Origin: Artemia franciscana
Taxonomy: Eukaryota > Arthropoda > Branchiopoda > Anostraca > Artemiidae
DNA length: 64,000 nt
Direction: 5' to 3'
NCBI RefSeq assembly: GCF_032884065.1
Contig: NW_027063679.1
Coordinates: 248,001-312,000 of the forward strand
Position numbers and translations under genes: made by a program. Each line of letters begins with the position of its first letter. Position 1 is the stretch's first letter. Positions 49,401 to 57,554 of the stretch are shown here, piece by piece. The notes under the pieces were generated by a model. That model made no database searches, was not told the DNA's origin, and saw only the letters and a program-made list of their open reading frames with translations.

Positions 49401-51898
49401 CTCCCACTCCTTGTTTTTGAGAAATTTCGATGCTTTTCATTCAAAGTATTTTACACATTTTGATTTTTTTGATGAATATTATCTGATTGATTTGATAACT
49501 CATTTTAATGGTTAATTTTGAAGATAGTAGCTATAAAGTGATTCGAAATCTACTGGAGTTGCGGTAAGGTTATAAAAGTTCAAAATATACATAAATCTTC
49601 ATAGTATTGTATTATAGCGTCTTTGCCATGTGTACTGGCTTTACTACAATTTGTAACTTCGGTCTAAGTGACGTTTTCACAAAAATATTCGTAAATTTGG
49701 TTTATAATGCACGGGTTTCGAGTTTTGGCAGAGACGGTTGAAATTAAAGCCTGTTTGTTAAGATAGAAAACAGTGAATGAATGAGAAAAAAACAGGTTCT
49801 GCTATCTAGCGGGCTGTGAATTGATAAGATGGCACTACCTTTACCCATTCAAAATATGTTTGCTCCAAGTTGTCATGTTCCAGGTTGAACCATCTCGCAT
49901 TAATTCTTAGCCTTACTAAAACAGGTAGCAACAAGCCTTTTAAAAGGATCAATTTTGCTAATGTTGTATGCGTTATTAAATAATTATTTTTAAAATATTG
50001 CCTCTATAGGCATTTCACAGAAAATTTGTTGTTAAAGAAAAAAAAGTAGGACAATGCTTGAAATTTGCTCCATACACGTTACAGTCAGCTCTGATGGTGC
50101 TAAAAAAATATTTTTGGGAGATATGAACTTTCGCCTCCCAGCTCAAATAATCTTTGACTGGAAAATATCCACCATATATGTCTACAACCATCTCTAGTGT
50201 TGCTATCATTTTTTTCCCTTTTCTGTATTGGGAGATATGACATTTCCCTTTGCAACTCAAATAATCTTATGTTGGAAAATAGACGCGGCATACAGCAGAA
50301 ACAGTAAACTAATGTTAAAATTGTTGGTTTTTGTAGTTTTTGATATTCAGTTTTTTTTTTGCTAGGATGGTTGTGAATAATACGTCTAAACTGAAAGGGA
50401 AAATAGTCTTATAGGGGTGGAATTTTCTGTAAGGAGAAGGATCCGTGGAGGAATTTTCTGGAATTTTTTTTTAATACCTACGCCGAAGTATTTATATGAT
50501 GGTACGTTTCACCTTTTTTGAGCGAAACAGGGAGAGGGGCACTCCCCTGTTTTGACTGTGCTTTATATTATCCTAGTGTAAATAACATTTGTATATAGAA
50601 GTAAAATACCCCTTTTTTAACAACAATATAACATTGTTTTAACAATCTGTAAGGATATATTGGTAAAATATGTGTCAAAGTGAAGGAATTTAAGGAGACG
50701 ATGGCTTGTGCAGCCTGTCAGTATCTCGTGATTTATTAGTATTCTCCATCCTTTTGGGATTTGTAACACACATTTATATATATTATATATGTGAATTTTA
50801 TATATATTTATTGATATTTACGTCTATTTATAAGATTTATATTTATTTAGTGTTATGTCTATTTAAAACGGCGTGACCGAGGATATCAAAGAAGTTTGCC
50901 TAAAATTTTTAAGTTTCTCATCTAGCTCTTTTAGATTTTAATAAAAATTGTACGTTAGACCAGGATGGGCTGATTTGATTAAGTCTTCTTGGGTCTGCCA
51001 TTGATCTCAAAGAGCTTCGGCTATTCAAGTTGGCGGTATAACCTGCAGTTTTGAAGACGTTATCTTCAAAATGTTTTGTTTTCGTAATAAATTCACTAGT
51101 AAATATTTTCTCTTAACTGTCTTTAAAAATTAAATATTGTTTCGGTGCACCACTATGCTTAATATCAGTAAGTTATTTTGGTTTAATAATCATTTTGTTA
51201 CTAAATATAAAAATATACCATTTGTTCTGAAGAGTTTTGCTTTCATTTACAAATGTTATAATGCTTACGTTTTATTTTGAACCAAATTTATTAATATGAC
51301 AGATTTGAGAATCAATTAATAAATTTTGAATTTGTGCATTTTGTCTTTTTAAATTAAAAAATATGTTTAATGTTTCGTCATACCGCTTAAGCTGTTCATT
51401 CATTGACGCATCACAGAACTTTTTTTTGTGTTGGTTACTTTCAGCTTAGCATGAGACGAGACAAAGAAAATGAAAGAATAGATGGAAAATATGTACTTTT
51501 GGGTATATATTTGCACATTCGGAGGGGGGGGGTCTATCTCGACAGTGAAGTTGGAAAACAATCCTTACTACAAAATATGTAGAATAATTGTATCTAACAT
51601 ATTAGGTATGTAGACCCGATGTACCTTACCCCCCTCCTAATGTGCAAATATATAGCCCAAATTTGTTTCTAAAGTATTATATTTTTTTCTTACTTTGGTC
51701 TTTCATTTGGGTTGAGGGTCTGAGAAATGTGTTAAAAGAATATAAAGTAGGGTGTGTATCATATAAGTGCAAAAAAATACAGTTTTAGATGTTAATTTCC
51801 AAGTATTTTTCCAAGCATTGTGTTTTCTTAATAGACTGATAAAGTTCTGTTTTTCTGTTCTTTTATAGATTAACAACGAAGAAGAAGAAGAGAAATAA
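34392..51898 (+). CDS. RpL22: 60S ribosomal protein L22 (five-exon gene)
   Basis: Complete gene. Coding exons: 34392-34400, 39888-40175, 45379-45500, 47758-47863 and 51869-51898 (including TAA); 184 codons. All introns are gt-ag and phases join without a break (0, 0, 2, 0). L22e is a non-essential-core, RNA-binding protein of the large cytosolic ribosomal subunit. Residues 1-76 are an Ala/Lys/Pro-rich extension, as in insects and longer than in vertebrates. From about residue 77 the conserved domain runs [17 protein letters not shown], then RIKVN, SKSK, the invariant [36 protein letters not shown], and an acidic EEEEEK end. The middle (residues 104-130) is more divergent. A second in-frame Met at residue 5 could serve as an alternative start. 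Introns of 5.5, 5.2, 2.3 and 4.0 kb carry transposons. I see no inactivating change, so the gene appears functional. Confidence 0.95.
35470..36215 (-). pseudogene. CR1/Jockey-like LINE fragment, antisense in RpL22 intron 1
   Basis: The minus strand from 36208 encodes [10 protein letters not shown] (the YADD catalytic motif of reverse transcriptase), then [20 protein letters not shown] and, after a deletion of about 30 residues, [24 protein letters not shown] and HATKMV. With a frameshift it continues into [23 protein letters not shown] and FKSHLD near 35490, the usual C-terminal landmarks of CR1/Jockey-type polymerases. The N-terminal half and endonuclease are absent. It is a dead 5'-truncated copy in antisense orientation to RpL22. 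Confidence 0.85.
36371..36518. mobile_element. MITE family M3, copy 1, in RpL22 intron 1
   Basis: The ends ggctatatatttgcacatta and the inverted aaatgtgcaaatatatacc enclose about 110 bp. They match the ends of the element at 51501-51658. The interior has no frame. Confidence 0.7.
37316..38870 (-). pseudogene. hAT transposase pseudogene (ZBED5/SCAND3-like), antisense in RpL22 intron 1
   Basis: Reading the minus strand from 38870, in order: a BED-like zinc-finger start ([15 protein letters not shown], then LHSHL and PEYF); [10 protein letters not shown], then [20 protein letters not shown]; the catalytic-region phrase [19 protein letters not shown] near 38430; [20 protein letters not shown] with TEVKWL near 38000; and the C-terminal dimerisation phrase [19 protein letters not shown] near 37330-37390. 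This order is that of hAT transposases of the ZBED5/SCAND3 group. Stops and frameshifts between the blocks and missing segments make it non-functional. TIRs were not found. Domestication is unlikely given the breaks. Confidence 0.85.
38871..39414. other. RpL22 intron 1 remainder
   Basis: AT-rich intronic DNA without a recognised feature. Confidence 0.3.
39415..39850. repeat. Direct duplication just upstream of RpL22 exon 2
   Basis: The phrase gaacaactttgacacca, then atgcccccatttgccaacat and gtcaatttttgttcttt, occurs near 39480-39570 and again near 39760-39850, offset about 280 bp. A further linked piece, agcatctaatctcagttctg to tgccacatgtcagatg (39568-39650), recurs near 40796-40870 in intron 2. 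The functional acceptor of exon 2 lies 40 bp past the second copy. Confidence 0.8.
39888..40175 (+). CDS. RpL22: RpL22 exon 2 (basic extension and start of L22e domain)
   Basis: Acceptor atttatttcag, donor gtaagt, 96 codons in phase 0. It encodes the Lys/Ala/Pro extension and [16 protein letters not shown]. The open frame runs further into the intron on both sides, but the splice sites and homology set the limits. Confidence 0.95.
40655..40795. mobile_element. MITE family M2, copy 2, in RpL22 intron 2
   Basis: Contains gagtggaaacaggcaatag, then gtgtcaac, tatctagcatttggtaac and attagtgtaattggtaaa, all in the order of the M2 copies at 31 and 43 kb. The right arm is missing or degraded. Confidence 0.5.
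40796..42755. other. RpL22 intron 2 sequence, nothing else recognised
   Basis: After the duplicated 39.6-kb piece (40796-40870) the intron is AT-rich without features. A G-run at 42196 and T-runs occur. Confidence 0.3.
42756..43020. mobile_element. MITE family M2, copy 3 (most complete), in RpL22 intron 2
   Basis: The left arm (ggagttgaaactagcgctag, then tgttgacgaaaagacactaa) is inverted in the right arm (atgctagatggtgttagtga, then gacagtagcgctggtttccg). The arms are about 65 bp and the element is 265 bp. The interior is AT-rich and has no frame. This copy defines the family. Confidence 0.75.
43021..44589. other. RpL22 intron 2 sequence with small palindromes
   Basis: Short inverted words such as aataggg/ccctatt occur near 43885-43910. 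No gene is recognised. Confidence 0.3.
44590..44790. mobile_element. MITE family M2, copy 4, in RpL22 intron 2
   Basis: gactgatgcgtcagaaaaac, then gccatctagcgtgtggcatt and aaactgatatcag, and the right part gatattggcgacagtttcca, match M2 arms and interior in order. It is about 200 bp. Confidence 0.65.
45379..45500 (+). CDS. RpL22: RpL22 exon 3
   Basis: Acceptor gatcttag, donor gtaagt, 122 bases, ends in phase 2 inside the Arg of SKR. It encodes [11 protein letters not shown] through IPFSK. It sits on no long ATG-started frame, so it is recognised by homology and splice sites. Confidence 0.92.
46095..46312 (+). mobile_element. 3' fragment of the RTE-like LINE, copy 3, in RpL22 intron 3
   Basis: It matches the ends of the copies at 25.2 and 59.3 kb: ccaactgtctagggctaac, aacttcctgggaaggt, gggatggaggagcgt, then cagtagtagtaatagttaat as the tail. 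Only about 220 bp of the 3' end is present, sense to RpL22. Confidence 0.85.
46313..47757. other. RpL22 intron 3 remainder, with an inverted-repeat segment
   Basis: Between 47150 and 47310, agagtttaaagtctt pairs with aggctttaaactct and attactggc pairs with gccagtaat, which suggests a small foldback of about 160 bp. Otherwise nothing is recognised. Confidence 0.35.
47758..47863 (+). CDS. RpL22: RpL22 exon 4
   Basis: Acceptor gatgtttcag, donor gtaagt, 106 bases. It encodes the most conserved part, [12 protein letters not shown] and [15 protein letters not shown], ending in LRYFN. A longer frame overlapping it (47472-47789) is in another phase and is spurious. Confidence 0.95.
48065..48810. repeat. 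Diverged tandem array (~126-151-bp unit, six units) in RpL22 intron 4
   Basis: The phrase aagaaaactgattaaatgg recurs near 48091, 48229, 48380, 48518, 48644 and 48773. Each is followed by cactgcgaaagcgac-like and aaccagtatttgataaatt-like words. Units are strongly diverged, so the array is old. No frame is conserved. Confidence 0.88.
48811..51500. other. RpL22 intron 4 remainder
   Basis: It includes a phrase of the gtatcc-type MITE family (aaggccgtatctgggggg at about 49179). A duplicated phrase tgggagatatga, near 50117 and 50229, indicates a further short direct repeat of about 110 bp. No gene is seen. Confidence 0.35.
51501..51658. mobile_element. MITE family M3, copy 2, in RpL22 intron 4
   Basis: The left end gggtatatatttgcacattc and the right end aatgtgcaaatatatagccc are near-perfect inverted repeats of about 20 bp, extended by G-rich and C-rich runs. 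The element is 158 bp. Confidence 0.8.
51869..51898 (+). CDS. RpL22: RpL22 exon 5 (acidic tail and stop)
   Basis: Acceptor ttcttttatag; nine codons plus TAA encode INNEEEEEK, the acidic end usual for L22. The poly(A) signal follows 37 bases after the stop. Confidence 0.88.
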   Translation: MNNEEEEEK

Positions 51899-51934
51899 AT
51901 TTGACTTTTCTTTTGTGGCATATTTTTGCTTTGC

Positions 51935-51940
51935 AATAAA
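51935..51940 (+). terminator. RpL22: Poly(A) signal of RpL22
   Basis: AATAAA 37 bases after the TAA, followed by a T-rich stretch. The position is right for a short ribosomal-protein 3' UTR. Confidence 0.8.
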
Positions 51941-52024
51941 AAGTTTGCCATTCATATATTTTGTTTATATACTCCTGTAAGAAAACTTGAGGATATTTGA
52001 ATCATACTATGAACATTGGTAATT

Positions 52025-52105
52025 TAGAAAAGTGGGAACTGACGCTATTGTCGAAAAATGGTCATTTAAGATATGGTACCCTTCAGCTTTTCTCTAGTTT
52101 TGCCG
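52025..52105. mobile_element. MITE family M2, single-arm fragment
   Basis: gtgggaactgacgctattgt, then cgaaaaatgg and cttcagcttttctctag, resemble the M2 left arm. The other arm is not found; the gypsy relic follows. Confidence 0.4.
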
Positions 52106-52239
52106 GATGAATCAGACGTCGTGGGCTGTGAGACCCATTTTCTGAAAACTTGGCCCACTTTATTCGACAAATAGGGGTCTTGTAGGTTCTCCCTGCGTCG
52201 GGGTTTGCGATTTTGAATGTGGTACCATTGAAAATTTTT

Positions 52240-54712
52240 TGATTATTCTATGGGGTCCAGAATATCGATTAGTTTTTTGCCTTCGGCTTTTATTTCATTC
52301 TTTTGGTAAACCCAATCTCCCACTTGGAAGTCCATTTCTCCCTTAATGTTCGGAAATTTTTGTACTTATTCATTTATCTTAGAATTTTGTAACTCCTGTC
52401 TTAAGATTTTATAGGTTTTTCTCATTCAATTCTTAAATTCCTGTTGTTAATCTTCAGTGTCATTGTTATACTGTCTTGATTCAATAATTTGATCATAGGG
52501 TATCCTGGAATTACGGCCAAATAACATATAAAAAGGTTTATCTTTTGTCACTACTGAGAAAGCAGACTTTATCACATTTTCTGAGTAGAGTAAGAATTGG
52601 CCCTAGGCGTTTCTATTGTCTTTAGTGTAGATGCTCTAGACATTGGAAAATATTTCTATGTTTTCTATTAATGCTTAGCCTGTGGATGATAGTGCGTCGT
52701 TACTAATTTCTTTATGTTGAGGGAACCCATCAATTCTTTAGTAACTTTAGAAGTAAAGTTGCTGCTGTTGTCGTTCATTACTATATTTGGTATCCCAAAA
52801 TTCAAAAACAAGCCTTGCTTGTGGCGTATGCACCTTGATTTTTTAATGATTTGCAAAAGTATATCGGAAAAATGTTGGATAACTAAGAGAACACAAATGC
52901 GACCTCTGCTTGACACGGGTAGACCTCCGCTGGTTCCATATAAGTCAAAATGTCACATGGGAATCTTGCTAGTGGGGTTCTTCCCATTGAGGGGTTAGGA
53001 TAAACTTGCGGGTTTTTCTTAGGTTCCATTATTCGCATACATCTATAAGGCCTTTAAGTTTTGTTAAGGGTACGAAAAAATATTGTTTTAGTTTGTGAAA
53101 TGTTTTAGTTATTCCCAAATGTCCACTCGTGTCTGAATGAAAAATTCCAAGGCAGGTATTTCTAGGTACTGAAGTAATATGGGAATTTTAAATGTTTAGT
53201 GTATTCATTTCAGAGGCCACTATTCGGCAAAGAATTTCTTCGTTGAGGTAATAAACAATCATATATTTCCTTTTTGAGTGTTTTTAATTTTTTTGGGTAA
53301 TTCCTTGTCATGCAAAAAATAATAAATTAGAGGCGTACATTTTTTGTCTTTCCTAATTATTTTTTTATATTTGCTACGGATAAGGGAAAATGTCTGTTCT
53401 TGCTTTCTTTTATGATAATCTGAGGTTTACTGTTCTTATTCTTGCGCTTGCCTTTAAATTTAATCCCGTTGATTTTTTCTACTTCAGTTTCTGAGAGACT
53501 ATCACCTGGAAATCTACTTAAGGATCACAGGGGGCGTTTTGTTTACCTTTCAAGCATTCAAATTTATAATCTAAATCCTGTATTTTCATTATCCACCGTG
53601 CGAGAATTCCCTTTTTAAACGTATGTAGATATTGCAAGCTTGTGTGGTCTTATCGTAATTTGAACTTTCGCCCTACTAAATACCGTTTAAATTTATCTAA
53701 GTGGTGAATTATGGACAGTAGTTCTATTTGCGTAGCAGAGTAATTACTATCGCCGGGGGTTAATCTACGAATGGAGTAGGCTGTAATTTTCTATTTACCG
53801 TCTACTATTTGGGAAAGGATTGCCCCAAGGCATTTGGCTGATGCGTCCGTTGTGACTACAAATTCTCCGTTCTTGAAATTCAGCAGCGACAATATTGGCT
53901 CGGAGGTGAGCGCTTTCTTGATGCATTCCAAGGAGGTTTGTGCTTCCTAGGACCAAGTATTATTTTTTTTTTTGTAGGTTGCATCCGGTTAACTCAGTTA
54001 AGGGTCTGGCTATTTGATCATATTTTCGTATGAACTTCCAGAAATATCCCGTAAGTTATAGAATTCCTCGCAATTGTCTTATAATTCATGGAGGTTTAAG
54101 GTTTTCAACACACCCTATTTTCTCTGGGTCTGGGAATATCTGGCCTTGTGTCACAACTAATCCCAAGAATTTAATTTTTGGTCGAAGCAAATACACTTTC
54201 CTGTCGGCATTTTAAATTGGCTTCCCTGAAATTTTCGAAAGCTTGGGCTAAGGCAGCTAAGTGTTCTTCCGTATTTTCGTCTACACATATTACATCAACT
54301 ACGAAGTGAATCATGTTATTCAGACCTCATAGCAAATGCAGGAGGGATCTGCATAGCGCGCTTGAACTTGTTCTAAGTCCAAAGGTCACTTAAATCAGAT
54401 CCACGTTCAGTAGCAGAGAATGCAGTTTTATGAACGTCACTTTCGGCTATTTTTACTTGATGATATCCTTGTGTTAGATCTAGGGAAGGAAATATCTTAT
54501 TTTTATTTGAGATAGAATCAAGGATTTCATCTGTTATAGATAGAGAAAATTTGTCACTAACAACTGGCTTGTTCAGAAATCTACGACTAGCCTAGGGTCA
54601 TTATTTTTCTTTTGTACTAGAATTACAGGGGCAGAATAGGGGCTCACGCTTGCGCGTATTAAATAATTTTTCCCAGTTCTTGAATTTCATTCATTAGCCA
54701 ATTCTTATGTCT
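52240..54712 (-). pseudogene. Broken Ty3/gypsy LTR-retrotransposon pol region
   Basis: The minus strand reads, from 54.70 kb downward: polymerase landmarks (SPYSAPVILVQKK, then a DLTQGYHQV-like phrase near 54.45 kb and, in broken frame, a PFGL-like phrase near 54.33 kb); an EEHLAALAQAFENF-like stretch near 54.25 kb; RNase H-type remains at about 53.5-53.95 kb; the integrase core with FLNFGIPNIVMNDNSSNFTS, then TTHYHPQA, at 52.67-52.9 kb; and a short FQVGDWVYQ phrase of the integrase C-terminal part near 52.33 kb. The order is RT-RNase H-integrase, as in Ty3/gypsy. Stops and shifts throughout make it inactive. Gag, an envelope gene and LTRs are not seen. The 5' side is cut off at the foldback element beginning at 54713. 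Confidence 0.85.
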
Positions 54713-55195
54713 ACAGAAATAATATGAAAAAAACTTCGTTTTCTTAAAGAGTTAAAGAGGCTGCGTCCCAAAGTCGAACCTTAAAACGTACAGGAATTAG
54801 AAGAGGCAGTTGGGGGGCTGCCGCCCCCCAAACCCCCAGCTTTTAAAGACTCTTTTGTACAGGTTTTTTTTTTGGGGAGGGACTTCATTGTTACTAATTA
54901 CTAGTTTCGGCGCAATGGTTCTCCTGTCCTCTTTTGTTTAACATTTTTCGAAGTTATTCCATTATTCATTCATTTCAATTTTTTGTTAATTAAAAGAGGG
55001 CCTTTCCGAAGCCAAGAGCTGGGGGTTAGCAAAAAAACAAAAAACCTGTACAAAAGAGTCTTTAAAAGCTGGGGGTTTGGGGGGCGGCAGCCCCCCAACT
55101 GCCTCTTCTAATTCCTGTACGTTTTAAGGTTCGACTTTGGGACGCAGCCTCTTTAACTCTTTAAGAAAACGAAGTTTTTTTCATATTATTTCTGT
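54713..55195. mobile_element. Foldback element with ~160-bp nearly perfect inverted arms
   Basis: 54713-54873 (acagaaataatatgaaaaaa, then cctgtacag-like and gggggctgccgccccccaaa words) is repeated almost exactly in reverse complement at 55036-55195. The unpaired centre is about 162 bp. The arms contain their own small GC-rich palindrome (gctgccgcccc/ggggcggcagc). No frame is present. The high arm identity implies recent insertion or gene conversion. A related half element and direct repeats follow. Confidence 0.92.
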
Positions 55196-55860
55196 ACGTT
55201 TTTCTACAATCCATGGTGGATGTAATTTAATAATTCCTGTACTCCTCGTACAGGAATTAGGAGATGAACTTGGGTGGCTGCCGCCCCCCCCCCCCGCTTT
55301 TAAATCATTGTATAAAATAGAAAAAAAATAGATAGAATGACCGAAATGTTTCTTTTGCTCATAAGAAGCTAATATTCTGTTATCTCTCAAATGATAAGCT
55401 GTCCAGGTGTTATCAAAAATTTTTCTGGAATGGAGCTGGATTTTTATGATGCTTGCAGTCATTCTCGCCGTGCCGAGCTGATTATTTTGATGTACTTGAA
55501 TGTTGATATTCGTAACTTTTAAGAATTTCAAAAATTAACATGGGACTATTAGACTATTAGGACTATAAGAAGACTATTAGAAGAGGCAAACCCCCCGCTT
55601 TTAAAGACTCTTTTGTACAGGTTTAATTTTTTTTCATATTAATTCTGTACGTTTTTCTACAATCCATGGTGGATGTAATTTAATAATTCCTGTACTCCTC
55701 GTACAGGAATTAGGAGAGGAACCCCCCCCCCCGCTTTTAAATCATTGTATAAAATAGAAAAAAAAAATAGATAGAATGACCGAAATGTTTCTTTTGCTCA
55801 TAAGAAGCTAATATTCTGTTATCTCTCAAATGATAAGCTGTCCAGGTGTTATCAAAATTT
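55192..55860. repeat. Direct duplication of a ~220-bp segment
   Basis: The segment ctgtacgtttttctacaatc through gctgtccaggtgttatcaaa occurs at 55192-55424 and again at 55644-55858, almost identical, differing near the C-run. Each contains the small palindrome ctgtactcctcgtacag. The stretch just before the second copy (gcttttaaagactcttttgt) matches the arm of the foldback element, so the duplicated unit probably includes its edge. Confidence 0.9.
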
Positions 55861-55879
55861 TTTTGATGTTGTGAAAAAA

Positions 55880-55953
55880 AACCGCCCGTAAGGGACTTGA
55901 ACCCTTGACCCGAGGATTTAAAGTCTCACGCTCTACCAACTGAGCTAATAACT
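55880..55953 (-). pseudogene. tRNA-like sequence (tRNA-Lys-like, degenerate)
   Basis: The minus strand has a perfect D arm (gctcagttggtagagc) and a perfect T arm (aagggttcaagtccctt), with Lys-tRNA-like wording between. The anticodon position reads TTA rather than TTT or CTT, the anticodon stem has mismatches, and the two acceptor strands do not pair (aagttat against acgggcg). It is probably a tRNA pseudogene or the head of a SINE that retains internal pol III promoter boxes. Confidence 0.6.
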
Positions 55954-56039
55954 TGCATGTGTGTAAATATAACTTCTCAATAGCTTTTAAAAATTTCAAA
56001 TTAACATGGGCTCTTATGGAGAGAAATCCGTTAATTTAA

Positions 56040-56510
56040 ATAGCTAATGGGTGGTTTCTGGAAAACAGGGAAGGAGTAATCGGATCAAGCTGAAATTTCG
56101 CGGATAAGCTCCTGGGCCGTAGGGGACCTTAACTTGTGAATTTCAGCCCGATCTGACAACGTTAAAAGGGGTGGGGGGGGGTTGGGTTGGAGGGTCGAAA
56201 CTTTCGGGGGGTTAAGATTTTCCTACGAAACTTTCATGGGCACTTACTCGGAGAATTCCGCATCGAATGAGTCTTCGTACACCCAGATCCGATGTCGGAT
56301 GTGACCTGTAGGCGTCTAGAAAAAAAAAAGTAAATGAATTTTAAGTGGCTATGCGTGGTTTCTGGAAAACAGGGAAGGAGTTATCGGATCAAGCTGAAAT
56401 TTCGCGGATAAGCTCCTGGGCCCTAGGGGACCTTAACTTGTGAATTTCAGCCCGATCGGACAACGTTAAAGGGGGGCTTGGGTTGACAGGTCGAAACTTT
56501 CGGCCAGATT
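56040..56510. repeat. Two direct copies of a ~150-bp hairpin-containing repeat
   Basis: ggtttctggaaaacagggaa through gatctgacaacgttaaa (56050-56175) recurs at 56350-56470 with only a few changes, about 303 bp apart. Inside, gatcaagctgaaatttcgc pairs with gtgaatttcagcccgatc, giving a long imperfect stem around a conserved loop. A related C-rich downstream part holds small palindromes such as aggcacgagtgtgcct (56659-56674). The family is unknown. Confidence 0.85.
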
Positions 56511-56679
56511 TTCCCCATGAAGAAAAAGTTGGAGGGGGATGAAATTTTGCAGGTTTCTTAGTTGGAGCTCGGGCTACGAAATGCATCCCTCCCCATCCGT
56601 CTGCGACCACTGGAACCGAAGATCGCTTAACATTGTCGTGTGTCGCCTCTTTATAGAGGCACGAGTGTGCCTCCTTGAT

Positions 56680-57554
56680 ATGGGATACGGTAAGGCTGTT
56701 TCGCCACAGGGGAATTTATATAATTAATGCTTTGGGGTATTTATTTAAATCTCCTTTGTCATTCTGACAAGAATTATGGTTAGTGGGTTTATTGGCCCAA
56801 GACTACTTCTTTGATAAACTTTCTAGACTTTACTGTTCAAGGCGCAAGGCTTATAACACAAGGAACGTGTTTCTTAAACAGCAATTCCAGCCAGGATAAT
56901 CGGAGTCACGGAAACCAATCCCTGAGACCTACTACTATTTTGTTCCTACCTACGTGCCTAATGTTTTCTTCGTGGGAGTTTAAGAATTCAATTATATTTG
57001 GTTACTTGCCTGGTATCAAACACTATAAATTTCACCTAACAAATTGATTTAATGCTACTTACAAAAGACCACATTCGATATTCCACCTAATCTAAATATT
57101 TTGCTTACATGCCTTAGAATTCAAATGTTAAAAATGCGCTTTACTAATTTCTTTGATAATTAAATTGCATTTTTGGTAGTGAACATTTTTTCGCTGATAG
57201 TGTTTTAAAATAAAGTATTTATTCACACTAACAAACATTTTTTCATTAATAGCGAAATAAATTTATCTTTACTAAGTTCAGACACAATCCAACAAAATCC
57301 AATTTTCTCTGCTTCATTTATAGTTAATAAAATTCTTTTCCAATCAACGCAAAATTGATAATTCTAATACTGTAAGATTCAATGGCATTCATCGCAGCAT
57401 TCTAGTCTCACTCCATATCAAAGAAAGCGAGACTTATTTTATTGCTACTCCAATCAAGCGAGTCACTAAGAAAGTGAATGCTGAAATTATGTTAACCTTC
57501 CATTTAAAAATAAGACTGGCAAATCCTTAATTATCAAAAATGTCTATGCTTATA
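56680..57554. other. Non-coding AT-rich stretch
   Basis: Nothing is recognised. A 78-residue frame at 56811-57047 has no domain. Confidence 0.3.
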
